Assembly (NCBI GenBank): GCA_030728985.1
Contig: JANQYI010000015.1
Location: 127,614 to 191,613 of the forward strand
Direction of reading: 5' to 3'
From: Burkholderiaceae bacterium
GTDB taxonomy: Bacteria > Pseudomonadota > Gammaproteobacteria > Burkholderiales > Burkholderiaceae_B
DNA length: 64,000 bases
Within the stretch, counting starts at the first letter, position 1, and each line of letters begins with the position of its first letter. The position numbers were made by a program, and so were the translations under genes. Positions 45,558 through 54,629 of this stretch are shown here, one piece after another. The notes beneath the pieces were generated by a model that worked only from the letters and a program-made list of their open reading frames with translations, ran no database searches and was not told where the DNA came from.

Positions 45558-46412
45558 GTGATTGCAAAACTCAAGCTTTATGGTCAATTGGTTCGTCTCG
45601 ACAAACCAATTGGAATCCTGCTCTTGCTTTGGCCTACCTTATGGGCACTATTCGCGGCCGCAGAGGGCATGCCAAACCTCCATATTTTGCTCGTTTTTAT
45701 TCTGGGTACCGTACTGATGAGATCAGCGGGTTGTGCCATGAATGATTATTTTGATCGTAACGTCGATCCTCACGTCGCACGCACTCGGCATCGCGTACTT
45801 GCTACCGGAGCCATCAAGCCCCGCGAAGCTCTCTATGTCGCGGCGGTATTGGGACTGGTGAGCTTTATACTGGTACTGTCAACCAACACGCTTACCATTC
45901 TTCTCGCGATGATCGCCGCGCTCTTAGCGATCACTTATCCACTTTTCAAACGCTTTTTCGCTATTCCTCAAGCTTATCTAGGTATCGCCTTTGGCTTTGG
46001 AATCCCAATGGGTTTCGCGGCGATTCAAGACCACATTCCCCCTGTCGCCTGGTTGCTCTTAAGCGCGAATGTTTTTTGGGCGATTGCTTATGACACTGAA
46101 TACGCGATGGTGGATCGCGATGATGATCTGCGCTTAGGGGTCAAGTCTTCTGCGATTACCTTTGGTCGCTATGATGTACTGATTGTGGGTCTATGTTATG
46201 CGATGACCTTTGTTTTATTGGGTATAGCAGGAGCTTGGCTTGAGTATCGCTGGATTTTTTATACCGCACTTTCTGTTGCAGCCGTGATTGCCGCTCAGCA
46301 CTTGAGTTGGATCAAAGGTCGCGACCGACAAGCCTGTTTTAAAGCGTTTATAAACAACACATGGATTGGTGCCGTCATTTATATTGGCATCGCCCTTGAA
46401 GTTTTATATTAA
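45558..46412 (+). CDS. ubiA: 4-hydroxybenzoate polyprenyltransferase UbiA
   Basis: A membrane enzyme that attaches the polyprenyl tail to 4-hydroxybenzoate, the step after UbiC (14.6-15.2 kb). The 284-residue protein has about eight membrane segments and the two Asp-rich motifs of the family: NDYFDRNVD near residue 65 and DTEYAMVDRDDD near residue 185. GTG 45558 follows AAGGG by six bases; the TTG at 45552 lies against that site and is unlikely. proC follows 9 bases downstream. Confidence 0.95.
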   Translation: MIAKLKLYGQLVRLDKPIGILLLLWPTLWALFAAAEGMPNLHILLVFILGTVLMRSAGCAMNDYFDRNVDPHVARTRHRVLATGAIKPREALYVAAVLGLVSFILVLSTNTLTILLAMIAALLAITYPLFKRFFAIPQAYLGIAFGFGIPMGFAAIQDHIPPVAWLLLSANVFWAIAYDTEYAMVDRDDDLRLGVKSSAITFGRYDVLIVGLCYAMTFVLLGIAGAWLEYRWIFYTALSVAAVIAAQHLSWIKGRDRQACFKAFINNTWIGAVIYIGIALEVLY

Positions 46413-46421
46413 AGGATTCCG

Positions 46422-47255
46422 ATGAGTCAACTTCCCTCAATCGCTTTTATCGGTGGTGGCAATATGGCTAATGCCTTAGTGTCAGGTTTCTTAAACCAAC
46501 AATGTCCAGCGACCTCAATATATGTCATCGAAGTTGCGGAGGCGTTGCGAACGAATTGGTTAGCGCGCGGTATTAGTGCGAGCGGTTCGCCTGATCAACG
46601 CTTAAAACAATACAAAGTTTGGATATTCGCCGTCAAACCACAGCAAATGAAAGAGGTTGTTTTGCAGTGTAAGCCATGGTTGTCGCCTGACACGCTTGTC
46701 ATCAGTATTGCCGCAGGCATCTCCATTGCCTCCTTGTCGTCTTGGCTTGGATCGAAGCAAACGCCATTTCACAATATTGTTCGATGCATGCCAAATACGC
46801 CGGCGCTTGTTGGCGCGGGCGTCACCGGATTAGCCGCGCCAGCAGCGCTCTCAACGGAGGATCGACATATCGCGACCAAGCTTTTGTCTGCGGTGGGACA
46901 GGCCGTTTGGGTCAAGGATGATGATGCGATCGACGCAGTGACGGCCCTCTCAGGGAGTGGTCCCGCCTATGTTTTTCTATTTTTAGAAGCCTTGATTAAA
47001 GGGGGAGAGGAGCTCGGCTTAACCTCCAACCAGGCAAAAGAGCTCGCCTTGGCGACCCTTTCTGGTGCCACCAAACTAGCAATGGAGTCTCTCGATTCGC
47101 CTTCGACCTTGCGTGAGAAAGTCACTTCAAAAGGCGGGACCACCGCTGCCGCGCTGTCTGTCTTCAAAGATTCAGAATTTGTCGATATCGTTGCAAGTGC
47201 GATGAAGGCCGCCGATCAACGTGCGGGGGAGCTTTCAAAAGAATTCGGTGTCTAA
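46422..47255 (+). CDS. proC: Pyrroline-5-carboxylate reductase
   Basis: Last step of proline synthesis: reduces pyrroline-5-carboxylate with NAD(P)H. The N-terminal Rossmann motif is FIGGGNMANALVSG, with VKPQQM and RCMPNTPALVGAG following. The C-terminal signature region ALSGSGPAYVFLFLEALIKGG and SPSTLREKVTSKGGTTAAAL is complete. At 277 residues it is normal. It lies between ubiA and a DUF945 gene on the same strand. Confidence 0.97.
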   Translation: MSQLPSIAFIGGGNMANALVSGFLNQQCPATSIYVIEVAEALRTNWLARGISASGSPDQRLKQYKVWIFAVKPQQMKEVVLQCKPWLSPDTLVISIAAGISIASLSSWLGSKQTPFHNIVRCMPNTPALVGAGVTGLAAPAALSTEDRHIATKLLSAVGQAVWVKDDDAIDAVTALSGSGPAYVFLFLEALIKGGEELGLTSNQAKELALATLSGATKLAMESLDSPSTLREKVTSKGGTTAAALSVFKDSEFVDIVASAMKAADQRAGELSKEFGV

Positions 47256-47316
47256 GGCCTGCGCTAAATTTACTGAGTCATTAAATTGGCATCATTTTCT
47301 CAATTGGAATAAATCC

Positions 47317-48585
47317 GTGAAAAAAGTTATTGCTTTGTTTGCCTTGATTGCTGTCACTGTGGCGGTTTGGTTAGGCGCGAGTTTCTACTCGGCGCGCACA
47401 ACGGGCAACTATGTCACGTCACTGCCTGCGCTTTACAAGCAGAATAACTACATGCACATCAAAACTGTTGAGCATCGGCAATCTGCTTTTTCCTCATCGG
47501 GAAAATTTTCCGTCCGCTTTCCAAATTTCATGCCTTTTTCGGATCTCGCCGCACTTGAGTTCATTATTCAGTATGAAATATCCAATTTGCTCATGCCCGA
47601 CTCGGCTGGCCGCCTTGAGTGGAGGCTGATGGGGAACGAGGCGCTCGCTCCGATGCTTAAACAAATTTTCGGTCAAGGTCCGACTGCGCATGGAAAAGGC
47701 TCCATTGGTTATGACGGACAGCGACAATCGAGTGTTGAACTTTCCGAGCTTTTATTCAAAGATGCGCAAGCGGCATTAAAGCTGGCTCCTCTGACCGGGG
47801 TTGCCACTTGGGATAATGAAACACTCCGACTAAAACTTCAGTCTGATCAACTTAATGTCCGTTCGGAAAATATGGTGACGGATTTGCGTGGAATGAAACT
47901 TGACGTCAATCTTTCCAATCGAGCGCTAGGCATAGGCACGTATGATTTCACGATTGACAAGGGCTCGAGTGAATTCTCCACGTTCGAGGGGATGAAACTC
48001 ACAAAAACAGCAAGTCTCGAAAACGACCGCTTCAATTTTGTCATTGCCCAGAAGATCAAGCAATATTCTTTTGAAAAATTCAAACTTAGAGATGTCGACC
48101 AAGAATTGGCCTTCCGCGGCTTAGATAAAGACAGTCTGATGTCAATCTCCGCTGTTTTACGTGATGTCAAAGCTGTCAATCAATTGACAGCCGATGAACG
48201 ACTAAAACTGTCGACGGCTCTGCGCAACTTATTCGATAAAGGATTTTCTCTAGGATTGCCTAAACTGAGTGCGAAACTAGAGGGTGGGACGTTGACAGGT
48301 ATTATGAACATCGACGTTCTGCAGGCAGAGGCTACAAAATCGGCTTTTTCTTCTGCTCAGCGTATACGAGCCGCAGGTCAACTCTCGCTCAATGGGCGAG
48401 GAGGCTTGGATCCAGCACAACAAGCGACTGCCTTGATGTTGGGGCTGGCTGTTAAAACACCCGAAGGACTCACATCAAAGTTCGAATTTTCCAATGGCGT
48501 GATCAAAGCAAATGGCAGAACCTTTGATGTGAATGAAAATCTCAAGTTTATCGACAGCATGATCAATGCTGCACTGAACCCATAA
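47317..48585 (+). CDS. DUF945 (YdgA-like) family protein
   Basis: A 422-residue protein of the YdgA/DUF945 family, whose function is not established. Residues 2-22 form one hydrophobic N-terminal anchor (VIALFALIAVTVAVWLGASF). The following YVTSLPALYKQNN and the long, repetitive beta-rich periplasmic region are typical. I use GTG 47317, which starts directly before the anchor; the open frame back to 47221 overlaps proC. The C-terminus ends in the NGVIKANGRTFDVNE pattern. It converges on the DUF35 gene with a 7-base gap. Confidence 0.8.
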   Translation: MKKVIALFALIAVTVAVWLGASFYSARTTGNYVTSLPALYKQNNYMHIKTVEHRQSAFSSSGKFSVRFPNFMPFSDLAALEFIIQYEISNLLMPDSAGRLEWRLMGNEALAPMLKQIFGQGPTAHGKGSIGYDGQRQSSVELSELLFKDAQAALKLAPLTGVATWDNETLRLKLQSDQLNVRSENMVTDLRGMKLDVNLSNRALGIGTYDFTIDKGSSEFSTFEGMKLTKTASLENDRFNFVIAQKIKQYSFEKFKLRDVDQELAFRGLDKDSLMSISAVLRDVKAVNQLTADERLKLSTALRNLFDKGFSLGLPKLSAKLEGGTLTGIMNIDVLQAEATKSAFSSAQRIRAAGQLSLNGRGGLDPAQQATALMLGLAVKTPEGLTSKFEFSNGVIKANGRTFDVNENLKFIDSMINAALNP

Positions 48586-48592
48586 ATTTGAC

Positions 48593-48994
48593 CTAGACTG
48601 GCGTGAACATCGGCACAGGGGGTCCGTCCTCCGTCGTTGGTTTAAAAACGAGCTTGACCCGCTGACCGATTTTGAGCGAAGCCAAATCACAATCTACGAT
48701 TTGAGTCATCATCGTGACCCCTTCGTCAAGCGTGACATAGGCAATGCAGTAAGGATTGGGACTGCCACGCTGCATCACGCTCAGCGAATAAATCGTGCCT
48801 TTGCCTGAACCTTCTTTCCATTCGGTTTCACCGAAACAGAAAGGGCAGAGCGTTCGAGGATACCAATGCGGTTCGTTGCAAGACTTGCAAAACTTCACCA
48901 AAAATTTACCTGTTTTGGCGGCTTCCCAGAAGGGCTGATTGCCTTGCTCTTCAGCGGGGGCTGGAATAGGATTGGGTTGATACATCATCGTCAT
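48593..48994 (-). CDS. DUF35 zinc-ribbon/OB-fold protein
   Basis: A 133-residue acyl-CoA-associated DUF35 protein. The rubredoxin-like zinc ribbon is CKSC ... CPFC (about residues 36-53), followed by an OB-fold from about residue 60. DUF35 proteins bind thiolase-fold partners and in several actinobacterial and proteobacterial systems form the accessory subunit of such enzymes (for example the Ltp2-ChsH2 retro-aldolase). The upstream thiolase-fold gene ends two bases before its ATG, strongly implying a joint complex. Confidence 0.88.
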   Translation of the reverse strand: MTMMYQPNPIPAPAEEQGNQPFWEAAKTGKFLVKFCKSCNEPHWYPRTLCPFCFGETEWKEGSGKGTIYSLSVMQRGSPNPYCIAYVTLDEGVTMMTQIVDCDLASLKIGQRVKLVFKPTTEDGPPVPMFTPV

Positions 48995-48996
48995 GA

Positions 48997-50166
48997 TTAT
49001 TCACGCTCCATGATTAGAGTTGCGCTGCCATGGCGCGAACCAAGTAAACCGCCAGTCCCATGAGCCAGGGCGATGTCACAATTTTTAACCTGAACAGCTG
49101 GGTGAGCCTCGCCGCGCAATTGACGTACGGCTTCGATCACCTTGGTGATACCGCCGCGATTGGCTGGGTGGTTGTTACACAAGCCACCACCATCGGTATT
49201 AAAAGGCAGCTTGCCAATGCCTGAGATCAAATTGCCATCGGACACGAATTTGCCACCTTCGCCTTTTTTACAAAAGCCCAAGTCCTCAAGCTGCATCAAT
49301 ACGGTAATAGTGAAACTGTCGTAAATGGAGGCGTACTTGATGTCTTGTGGTGTGAGGCCGGCTTCTGCGAAAGCATTGGCTCCAGAGACGCGCGCACCTG
49401 AGTAGGTCAAATCCACTCGACCTCCAAGCTGGCCTTTGACGGATTCGCCCGCGCCACGCAGCTTGACGAGAGGTCGCTTGAGTGATTTGGCGATATCAGG
49501 GCGCGCGACAATCAACGCTCCGCCTCCATCACTCACCACACAGCAGTCAAGACGGTGAAGGGGCGTGGAAACCAGGGGAGAGTTGATCACGTCCTCAACG
49601 GTGACGACATCGCGCAACATCGCATGAGGATTATGTTGCGCATGATGTGATGCCGCAACTTTAATCCAGGCGAGTTGTTCTGAAGTCGTGCCGAACTCAT
49701 ACATATGACGCGCCGCGACCATCGCATAGCTATTAACCGTCACAGGTCCGAAAGGTGCTTCAAAGGGCACGTCAGGCAAATCATTGCCCCAGTTACGAGG
49801 CTGCAGCCCAGATGAGCCTGCCGAGCGTGGTCGACCCGCTAAGGTGATCAGCGCAATATCGCATTTACCCGCCGCGATCGCTTGGGCAGCGTGGGAGACG
49901 TGGATCAGATAGGAGCAACCGCCCGTCTCGGTCGAGTCTACATGACGCAACTTATTGAGCCCCATATAGTCGGCCATATTTAGCATGCCCAACCCAGGAG
50001 CATCGCCGGCACAAAAATAGCCATCAATATCGCTCAGTGATAGGCCTGCATCCTCTAATGCGCCTTTTGCCGACTCTGCGTGCAATTGCGCCACGGATTT
50101 ATCTGGTGCTTTACGCGTTGGGTGTTCGTACGCGCCGACGATATATGCTTTGTCTCGTATAGTCAT
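48997..50166 (-). CDS. Thiolase-fold protein (SCP-x/acetyl-CoA acetyltransferase-like)
   Basis: A 389-residue thiolase-fold protein related to the thiolase domain of sterol carrier protein x and to lipid-transfer-type aldolases. Cys84 in ETGGCSYLIHVSHA sits at the nucleophile position. The late GGGLCNNHPANRGG has the His loop, but the second catalytic Cys motif (CxG) is replaced by HGTGGLLG, so classical thiolase chemistry is doubtful. Its coupling to a DUF35 gene suggests an Ltp2-like carbon-carbon lyase or a thiolase needing an accessory subunit. ATG 50166 begins the conserved core; the extension to 50217 has no family match. Confidence 0.85.
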   Translation of the reverse strand: MTIRDKAYIVGAYEHPTRKAPDKSVAQLHAESAKGALEDAGLSLSDIDGYFCAGDAPGLGMLNMADYMGLNKLRHVDSTETGGCSYLIHVSHAAQAIAAGKCDIALITLAGRPRSAGSSGLQPRNWGNDLPDVPFEAPFGPVTVNSYAMVAARHMYEFGTTSEQLAWIKVAASHHAQHNPHAMLRDVVTVEDVINSPLVSTPLHRLDCCVVSDGGGALIVARPDIAKSLKRPLVKLRGAGESVKGQLGGRVDLTYSGARVSGANAFAEAGLTPQDIKYASIYDSFTITVLMQLEDLGFCKKGEGGKFVSDGNLISGIGKLPFNTDGGGLCNNHPANRGGITKVIEAVRQLRGEAHPAVQVKNCDIALAHGTGGLLGSRHGSATLIMERE

Positions 50167-50528
50167 TGGATTGGATACTGAGTTGTGAAAAAAAGGGGAT
50201 AAAGCGCTTTTTACCATTGATCTGTCGTGTTATTTTTTTTCGGATCAATTTATGTTTGAGTTCCATATTTCAATTCGATTGAGTTACGCAATAACAATAT
50301 ACCGATTTACAACGATCCGCGGCGTCAACTTGTCGAGTCAAGATAAGCCTAGACAAAATGTCGTTAAAATTGTTTAAACAACGGGCTGCGTATTATGCAA
50401 CCTGATGATCTTTAGCTGGCCCAGCGTGGTTATTGGTCCAGTCACCAATAAAGATTTGTCGTCATCACAGAACTAAAATTTACTTATAAATTTTAACTCA
50501 TCTTTTAATGATTATTTAGAGTGTCACC
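50167..50528. promoter_or_regulatory. Divergent control region with three perfect inverted repeats
   Basis: This 362-base AT-rich spacer separates the thiolase/DUF35 genes from the thioesterase gene. I see no gene in it. It holds three perfect dyads: TTGTTTAAACAA (50370-50381); TTATTGGT / ACCAATAA with a 6-base loop (50430-50451); and AAAATTTA / TAAATTTT with a 4-base centre (50475-50494). They are spread over 125 bases on the thioesterase side. They are plausible operators of a TetR- or GntR-type regulator that is not encoded nearby; the middle one could also form an RNA hairpin. Confidence 0.5.
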
Positions 50529-50945
50529 GTGTCATCTTCTTCAAAAACAAATACATATTTCGGCTTAAACATTCCCTATTTAGATTTTTTACAGCTTGAG
50601 CCTGTGCTATGCCAAGACGACAGAGCTGTGACACGAATCAAAATCCGGGATGAGTTGCTCAATAGCAGGGGGCAAATTCACGGCGGCGCGATCATGAGTA
50701 TTCTTGATTTCACACTGAGTGCCGCTGGGCGAGCAAGTGATCCGCTAGGCATTGGCATGGCGACCATTGATATGCACACGACATGCCTTGAGCCAGCGAC
50801 CACGGATCTGACGGTTCAAGCGCGTTGCATCCGACGCGGTAGTTCCATCGCCTTTTGCGAAGGCGAGGTGCTAGATACAGCAGGCAATGTGATTGCAAAA
50901 GCGACCGCAGCATTCAAAGTGCTGCGGGTTAAGCCTTCAGCTTAG
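50529..50945 (+). CDS. PaaI-type hotdog-fold thioesterase
   Basis: A 138-residue acyl-CoA thioesterase of the hotdog fold. The active-site region NSRGQIHGGAIMSILDFTLSAAG (about residues 44-66) has the family's Asn/Gly-His and Asp positions, and the C-terminal beta-strands (SIAFCEGEVLDTAGNVIAKAT) are typical. The start is GTG at 50529. It faces the thiolase/DUF35 genes across a control region, so it may release CoA in the same pathway. Its last 9 bases overlap yqeY convergently. Confidence 0.87.
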   Translation: MSSSSKTNTYFGLNIPYLDFLQLEPVLCQDDRAVTRIKIRDELLNSRGQIHGGAIMSILDFTLSAAGRASDPLGIGMATIDMHTTCLEPATTDLTVQARCIRRGSSIAFCEGEVLDTAGNVIAKATAAFKVLRVKPSA

Positions 50946-51392
50946 TTTTGCTTTGACCTGAGCTGAGAGTGCGGACATATCCGCACGACCCGCAAGGGAT
51001 GACTTTAAAAGGGCCATAACCTTGCCCATCGCGGGTGCACCCGTCACTCCCTGGGCGGCAACCTCGGCAAGCGCGGCATCTATGGCAGCGCTTACTTCGG
51101 CCTCAGTCGCAGCTTGGGGTAAAAACTCTTTCAAAATAGCCATTTCAGCGGTTTCTTTTGCAGCCGTTTCAACGCGCCCGGCTTGCTCGAAAGCAGCAAT
51201 GGACTCGCGGCGTTGTTTGATCTGCTTTTCGATAATAGCCGTCACTTCCGCATCGGAAAGATCCTTGCGTTCGTCGACTTCGCGCTGCTTGATCGCGGCC
51301 TGCAGAAAACGCAAGGTTCCCAAACGTTCAGTTGCTTTGGCACGCATGGCATCTTTAACAGAGTCAGCGATTCGGATTTTTAGCTCAGACAT
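50937..51392 (-). CDS. yqeY: GatB/YqeY domain protein
   Basis: A 151-residue YqeY protein, related to the tail domain of GatB, the glutaminyl-tRNA amidotransferase subunit; its exact role is not established. It begins MSELKIRIADSVKDAMRAK and has the family blocks RLGTLRFLQAAIKQREVD and KEFLPQ. ATG 51392 is at the family start; the longer open frame to 51530 would overlap the next gene. In many proteobacteria yqeY sits near rpsU/dnaG; here it does not. Confidence 0.93.
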   Translation of the reverse strand: MSELKIRIADSVKDAMRAKATERLGTLRFLQAAIKQREVDERKDLSDAEVTAIIEKQIKQRRESIAAFEQAGRVETAAKETAEMAILKEFLPQAATEAEVSAAIDAALAEVAAQGVTGAPAMGKVMALLKSSLAGRADMSALSAQVKAKLS

Positions 51393-51453
51393 AAGTGACC
51401 TTAAAGCAAGAGAAAACAATATTGAATTATAGATCGTGTATTGAGAGTCTTCG

Positions 51454-52275
51454 TTAAAAGCCAAAGCGGTCGTGTGTTCCGGGCGCGATCTCTTGTTTCT
51501 TAGGGTCAATTGTCCAGTGACTTTCACCACTCCCCAAGCCTTGCGAGTCGAAACGTTTTTCCTGAAATCGCACTAGACCGTCTGAACGCTGCATGATGAG
51601 CGTCGTGCAACGCGTCCCGTAATGTTCATTCTTGATAAAAGGGCTGCTCAGCAGTTTTTCTCGCTCAAGACCTAGCCCTGTTTCGGGTAATGCGTGGGCG
51701 CAGGCCGAACGCGTATCCAGCATGATGTCAAAAAAAGAATCGGGTTTAAAACTGACAGGAGATTTTTTGTCCAAAATAAGCTCGGATACCGCACGTTTCG
51801 TCCTATTGAGTTTTGGCCAAGGTGTGTCTAGAGAAGCATTTGAAACACCTATCACGCCTGCATCGAGTTGTTGTGCAGGGACCTCGCCGCGATTGGAGCA
51901 ATACCAAACCCCCGAAACATCACCGAGCAATAAATTAAAACCGTTATACGCATGACCGCGTTTCTGCAGGTCTTGAACATACTCCTGTGCAAAAGATTCG
52001 CCACGGAGAAATAGCTCAGTGAGTTGCCCCCGGGAGGGGGCTTGCGGGTCATTGCGCCCCGGCTCTCGATAGTTTGTTAACAACGCAAACCGACCCGTTG
52101 CCGTCATTCCCAACCAGGTCCCGCCTGCATTGAGATCGCGACCTCCTAAAATGTCTTTTGCATCTGTCCATGGCTGTGCTGGCAGTGTAGGGCGGTTATG
52201 AAACTCGTCGCGATTGGCGATCACAATGAGTGGCCAGTCAGTCAGACAATTCAACGCGATAATGGCAAGACACAT
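51454..52275 (-). CDS. NRDE (TANGO2-like) family protein
   Basis: A 273-residue member of the NRDE family (TANGO2 homologues), starting MCLAIIALNCLTDWPLIVIANRDE with the defining NRDE motif at residues 21-24. GGRDLNAGGTWLGMTATGRFALLTNYRE and YGTRCTTLIM are also conserved. The conserved Cys2 suggests an Ntn-like fold. TANGO2 relatives have been implicated in heme or acyl-CoA handling, but no activity is assured for bacterial ones. It overlaps nothing; the next gene upstream on the same strand ends 4 bases away. Confidence 0.87.
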   Translation of the reverse strand: MCLAIIALNCLTDWPLIVIANRDEFHNRPTLPAQPWTDAKDILGGRDLNAGGTWLGMTATGRFALLTNYREPGRNDPQAPSRGQLTELFLRGESFAQEYVQDLQKRGHAYNGFNLLLGDVSGVWYCSNRGEVPAQQLDAGVIGVSNASLDTPWPKLNRTKRAVSELILDKKSPVSFKPDSFFDIMLDTRSACAHALPETGLGLEREKLLSSPFIKNEHYGTRCTTLIMQRSDGLVRFQEKRFDSQGLGSGESHWTIDPKKQEIAPGTHDRFGF

Positions 52276-52279
52276 AACG

Positions 52280-53209
52280 TCAGACTTTTTTCATTTGTTC
52301 TACCAAAGCCGCGGCTTTCGATGGCCAGTTCACCGTGATGACACCGATCATCACCAATAAAGCCCCCCAAACGAACTCTAGATGTAAAGGTTCATCTAAA
52401 ATTAAAACACCAAAACTGACGCCTATTACAGGGGTCAAAAAAGTGAAAATAGACACCCTTGAAGCGAGATAATGTTTAAGAAGCCAAAACCAGACCAACA
52501 AACTTAAAAACGCGATAAAAATCCCTTGGCCTACGATGCTGACTGCGAGCAAAGGGCTCCAGCGAACACCCCACTGATCAGTCGCTAAACAAGCAACAAG
52601 TAAGGCGAGAGCCGCGAAAAAAAGTTGATAAAAAGTCGTTTGAGTTGCAGGCAGTTTAGACAAACCCGTCGTTCGAATCAAAATAGTTGTCATCGCCCAA
52701 CCCAAGCCTGCTCCTAGTGCGAGCGCATCACCGAGCAACATCTTGAGATCAAAATGAGGTTGGTTCGCCCCGCCGATAAAGCCGATCCCGATCCCGAGAA
52801 AGCTGACAAAAACGCCTAGCCACTGCCTTAGATTCAACCGCTCTCCGGGGACCCAAAAGTGCAGCCCTAGAGCAGTAAAAATTGGGGCGGTGTACAAAAA
52901 AACGACTAAGTGAGACGCGGTAGTGAGACGCAAACTCTCTCCAATCATCCACCATTCAAGCCCAAACAACAGACCGACAGACATACCCGCGCGCCAGGGA
53001 CCGCGCCATAGCGCAAGCGATGTGCCTTGGTGCCACATAAAGAGCGCCAACAGTACGCAACCTAAGCTTGAGCGTAAAGCAATTTGCATGGAAGGACTGA
53101 TGTCGTCTAGGCTGAGCTTAAAGAGAATCTGTTGACCGCCCCAAAGGGTGCAAAGCATGAGTATGAATAGATATGCAGTGGCGTCTAACGGTTTATGCGA
53201 GGGGGTCAT
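52280..53209 (-). CDS. EamA-family (DMT superfamily) membrane transporter
   Basis: A second EamA exporter-type membrane protein, 309 residues with about ten hydrophobic segments in two repeats. It is clearly different in sequence from the one at 20.4-21.4 kb. ATG 53209 has AGGA five bases upstream, so it is preferred to TTG 53224. Cotranscription with the NRDE gene is likely (4-base gap). The substrate is unknown. The spacer to the divergent folC is about 96 bases. Confidence 0.88.
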   Translation of the reverse strand: MTPSHKPLDATAYLFILMLCTLWGGQQILFKLSLDDISPSMQIALRSSLGCVLLALFMWHQGTSLALWRGPWRAGMSVGLLFGLEWWMIGESLRLTTASHLVVFLYTAPIFTALGLHFWVPGERLNLRQWLGVFVSFLGIGIGFIGGANQPHFDLKMLLGDALALGAGLGWAMTTILIRTTGLSKLPATQTTFYQLFFAALALLVACLATDQWGVRWSPLLAVSIVGQGIFIAFLSLLVWFWLLKHYLASRVSIFTFLTPVIGVSFGVLILDEPLHLEFVWGALLVMIGVITVNWPSKAAALVEQMKKV

Positions 53210-53305
53210 GCATTTCCTTTGCAACGCCCGATTTTACACAGAGTTGATCGGGAGCAAATATAGGCTGTCACACTGTTAAAATCTGCCTTTTGTAGCGGAT
53301 GATTC

Positions 53306-54628
53306 ATGCATATTCCTATGTCGATTGCGCCCCCCCCCGTCGGCTCGACGCTCGAGACTTGGTTAAAGTACCTCGAAACGCTGCATCCTAGCGCGATCGA
53401 AATGGGACTTGAAAGGGTCCGCGACGTTGCGAGCCGCCTCTCTATTAATTCACCGGCTGTAAAAATTGTCGTGGGCGGCACCAACGGAAAAGGTTCGACC
53501 TGCGCCATGCTCGAATCCATGTTATTGGCTGCCGGCTATCGGGTAGGGCTCTATACATCCCCGCATCTCATTACTTTTAACGAACGCGCTCGCGTCAACG
53601 GCGATATTGTCCGTGACGAGGTTTTGATTCGTCAGTTTGAAAAGGTAGAAGCCGCTAGAAACGGTACCTCCTTGACATACTTTGAATTTACAACCTTGGC
53701 GGTCTTGCAACTTTTCGCAGAGTCCAGTTTGGATGTCATGGTGCTAGAAGTCGGCCTCGGAGGCCGACTGGATGCGGTCAACATTGTCGATGCCGATTGC
53801 GCCATCGTGACGAGTGTTGATATTGACCATGTCGAATGGTTGGGTGATACCCGCGAGAAAATTGGTTTTGAAAAAGCGCACATCTTTCGCCCAACGCGTC
53901 CGGCGATTGTCAGCGATCCCTCACCGCCGCAGTCCTTGCTGGATTACGCCGACAAAATCGATGCTGATGTATGGCTATTCGGGCGTGACTTCAACTACTC
54001 TGGCGATCGTCAACAATGGGCCTTTGGTGGTAGGGAGCAGCGCCGTAATGCCTTGGCTTATCCTGCGTTGCGTGGCGCCAACCAACTTCTCAATGCCTCG
54101 GCGGCTCTTGCGGCGCTTGAGTCGTTGCGTCATCGCCTGGCCGTGCCGCAACAAGCGGTCCGTCAGGGATTGCTTCAAGCGTCCTTACCAGGTAGATTTC
54201 AGATATTACCGGGTCAACCCACGATTATCTTGGATGTTGCTCACAACCCCCATGCGTCTGCAGTTTTAGAAAAAAACTTAGGAAATATGGGGTTCCACCC
54301 TTATACCTATGCGGTTTTCAGCATGCTGTCGGACAAGGACATCGACTCCGTCGTACGCCACATGGCGCCCAGAGTGGATGGTTGGTTTTGCGCAGCTTTA
54401 CCTGGACCTCGTGGTTTATCTCGCGACCATATCGAGGCCAAAGTCAAACGAATTTTGGCTGATCCGCAAGCAAATGCTCCCAAGGATGTCCAGGTGCTGA
54501 GTTTTGAAACCGTTGAGGACGCTTTTGCTTCTGCGTGCGATAAAAGCAACCCGGATGATAGAATCGTCGTGTTTGGATCGTTTTTAACGGTTGCCGAGGC
54601 GCTTAACTCGAAAGGCAGGAAGTTTTAA
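53306..54628 (+). CDS. folC: Bifunctional folylpolyglutamate/dihydrofolate synthase
   Basis: Adds glutamate to dihydropteroate and polyglutamylates folates. Mur-ligase-fold motifs are present: P-loop GGTNGKGSTCAML near residue 57, YTSPHLITFNERARVNG, EVGLGGRLDAVN and the C-terminal DVAHNPHA. At 440 residues it has normal length. It heads folC-SPOR-cvpA-purF, an order conserved across proteobacteria. The next gene starts one base after its stop. Confidence 0.96.
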   Translation: MHIPMSIAPPPVGSTLETWLKYLETLHPSAIEMGLERVRDVASRLSINSPAVKIVVGGTNGKGSTCAMLESMLLAAGYRVGLYTSPHLITFNERARVNGDIVRDEVLIRQFEKVEAARNGTSLTYFEFTTLAVLQLFAESSLDVMVLEVGLGGRLDAVNIVDADCAIVTSVDIDHVEWLGDTREKIGFEKAHIFRPTRPAIVSDPSPPQSLLDYADKIDADVWLFGRDFNYSGDRQQWAFGGREQRRNALAYPALRGANQLLNASAALAALESLRHRLAVPQQAVRQGLLQASLPGRFQILPGQPTIILDVAHNPHASAVLEKNLGNMGFHPYTYAVFSMLSDKDIDSVVRHMAPRVDGWFCAALPGPRGLSRDHIEAKVKRILADPQANAPKDVQVLSFETVEDAFASACDKSNPDDRIVVFGSFLTVAEALNSKGRKF

Positions 54629-54629
54629 A

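Noticed and set aside
50167-50217. N-terminal extension of the thiolase-fold protein
   Set aside because: Seventeen residues with no family match and no ribosome-binding site; the core starts at 50166.
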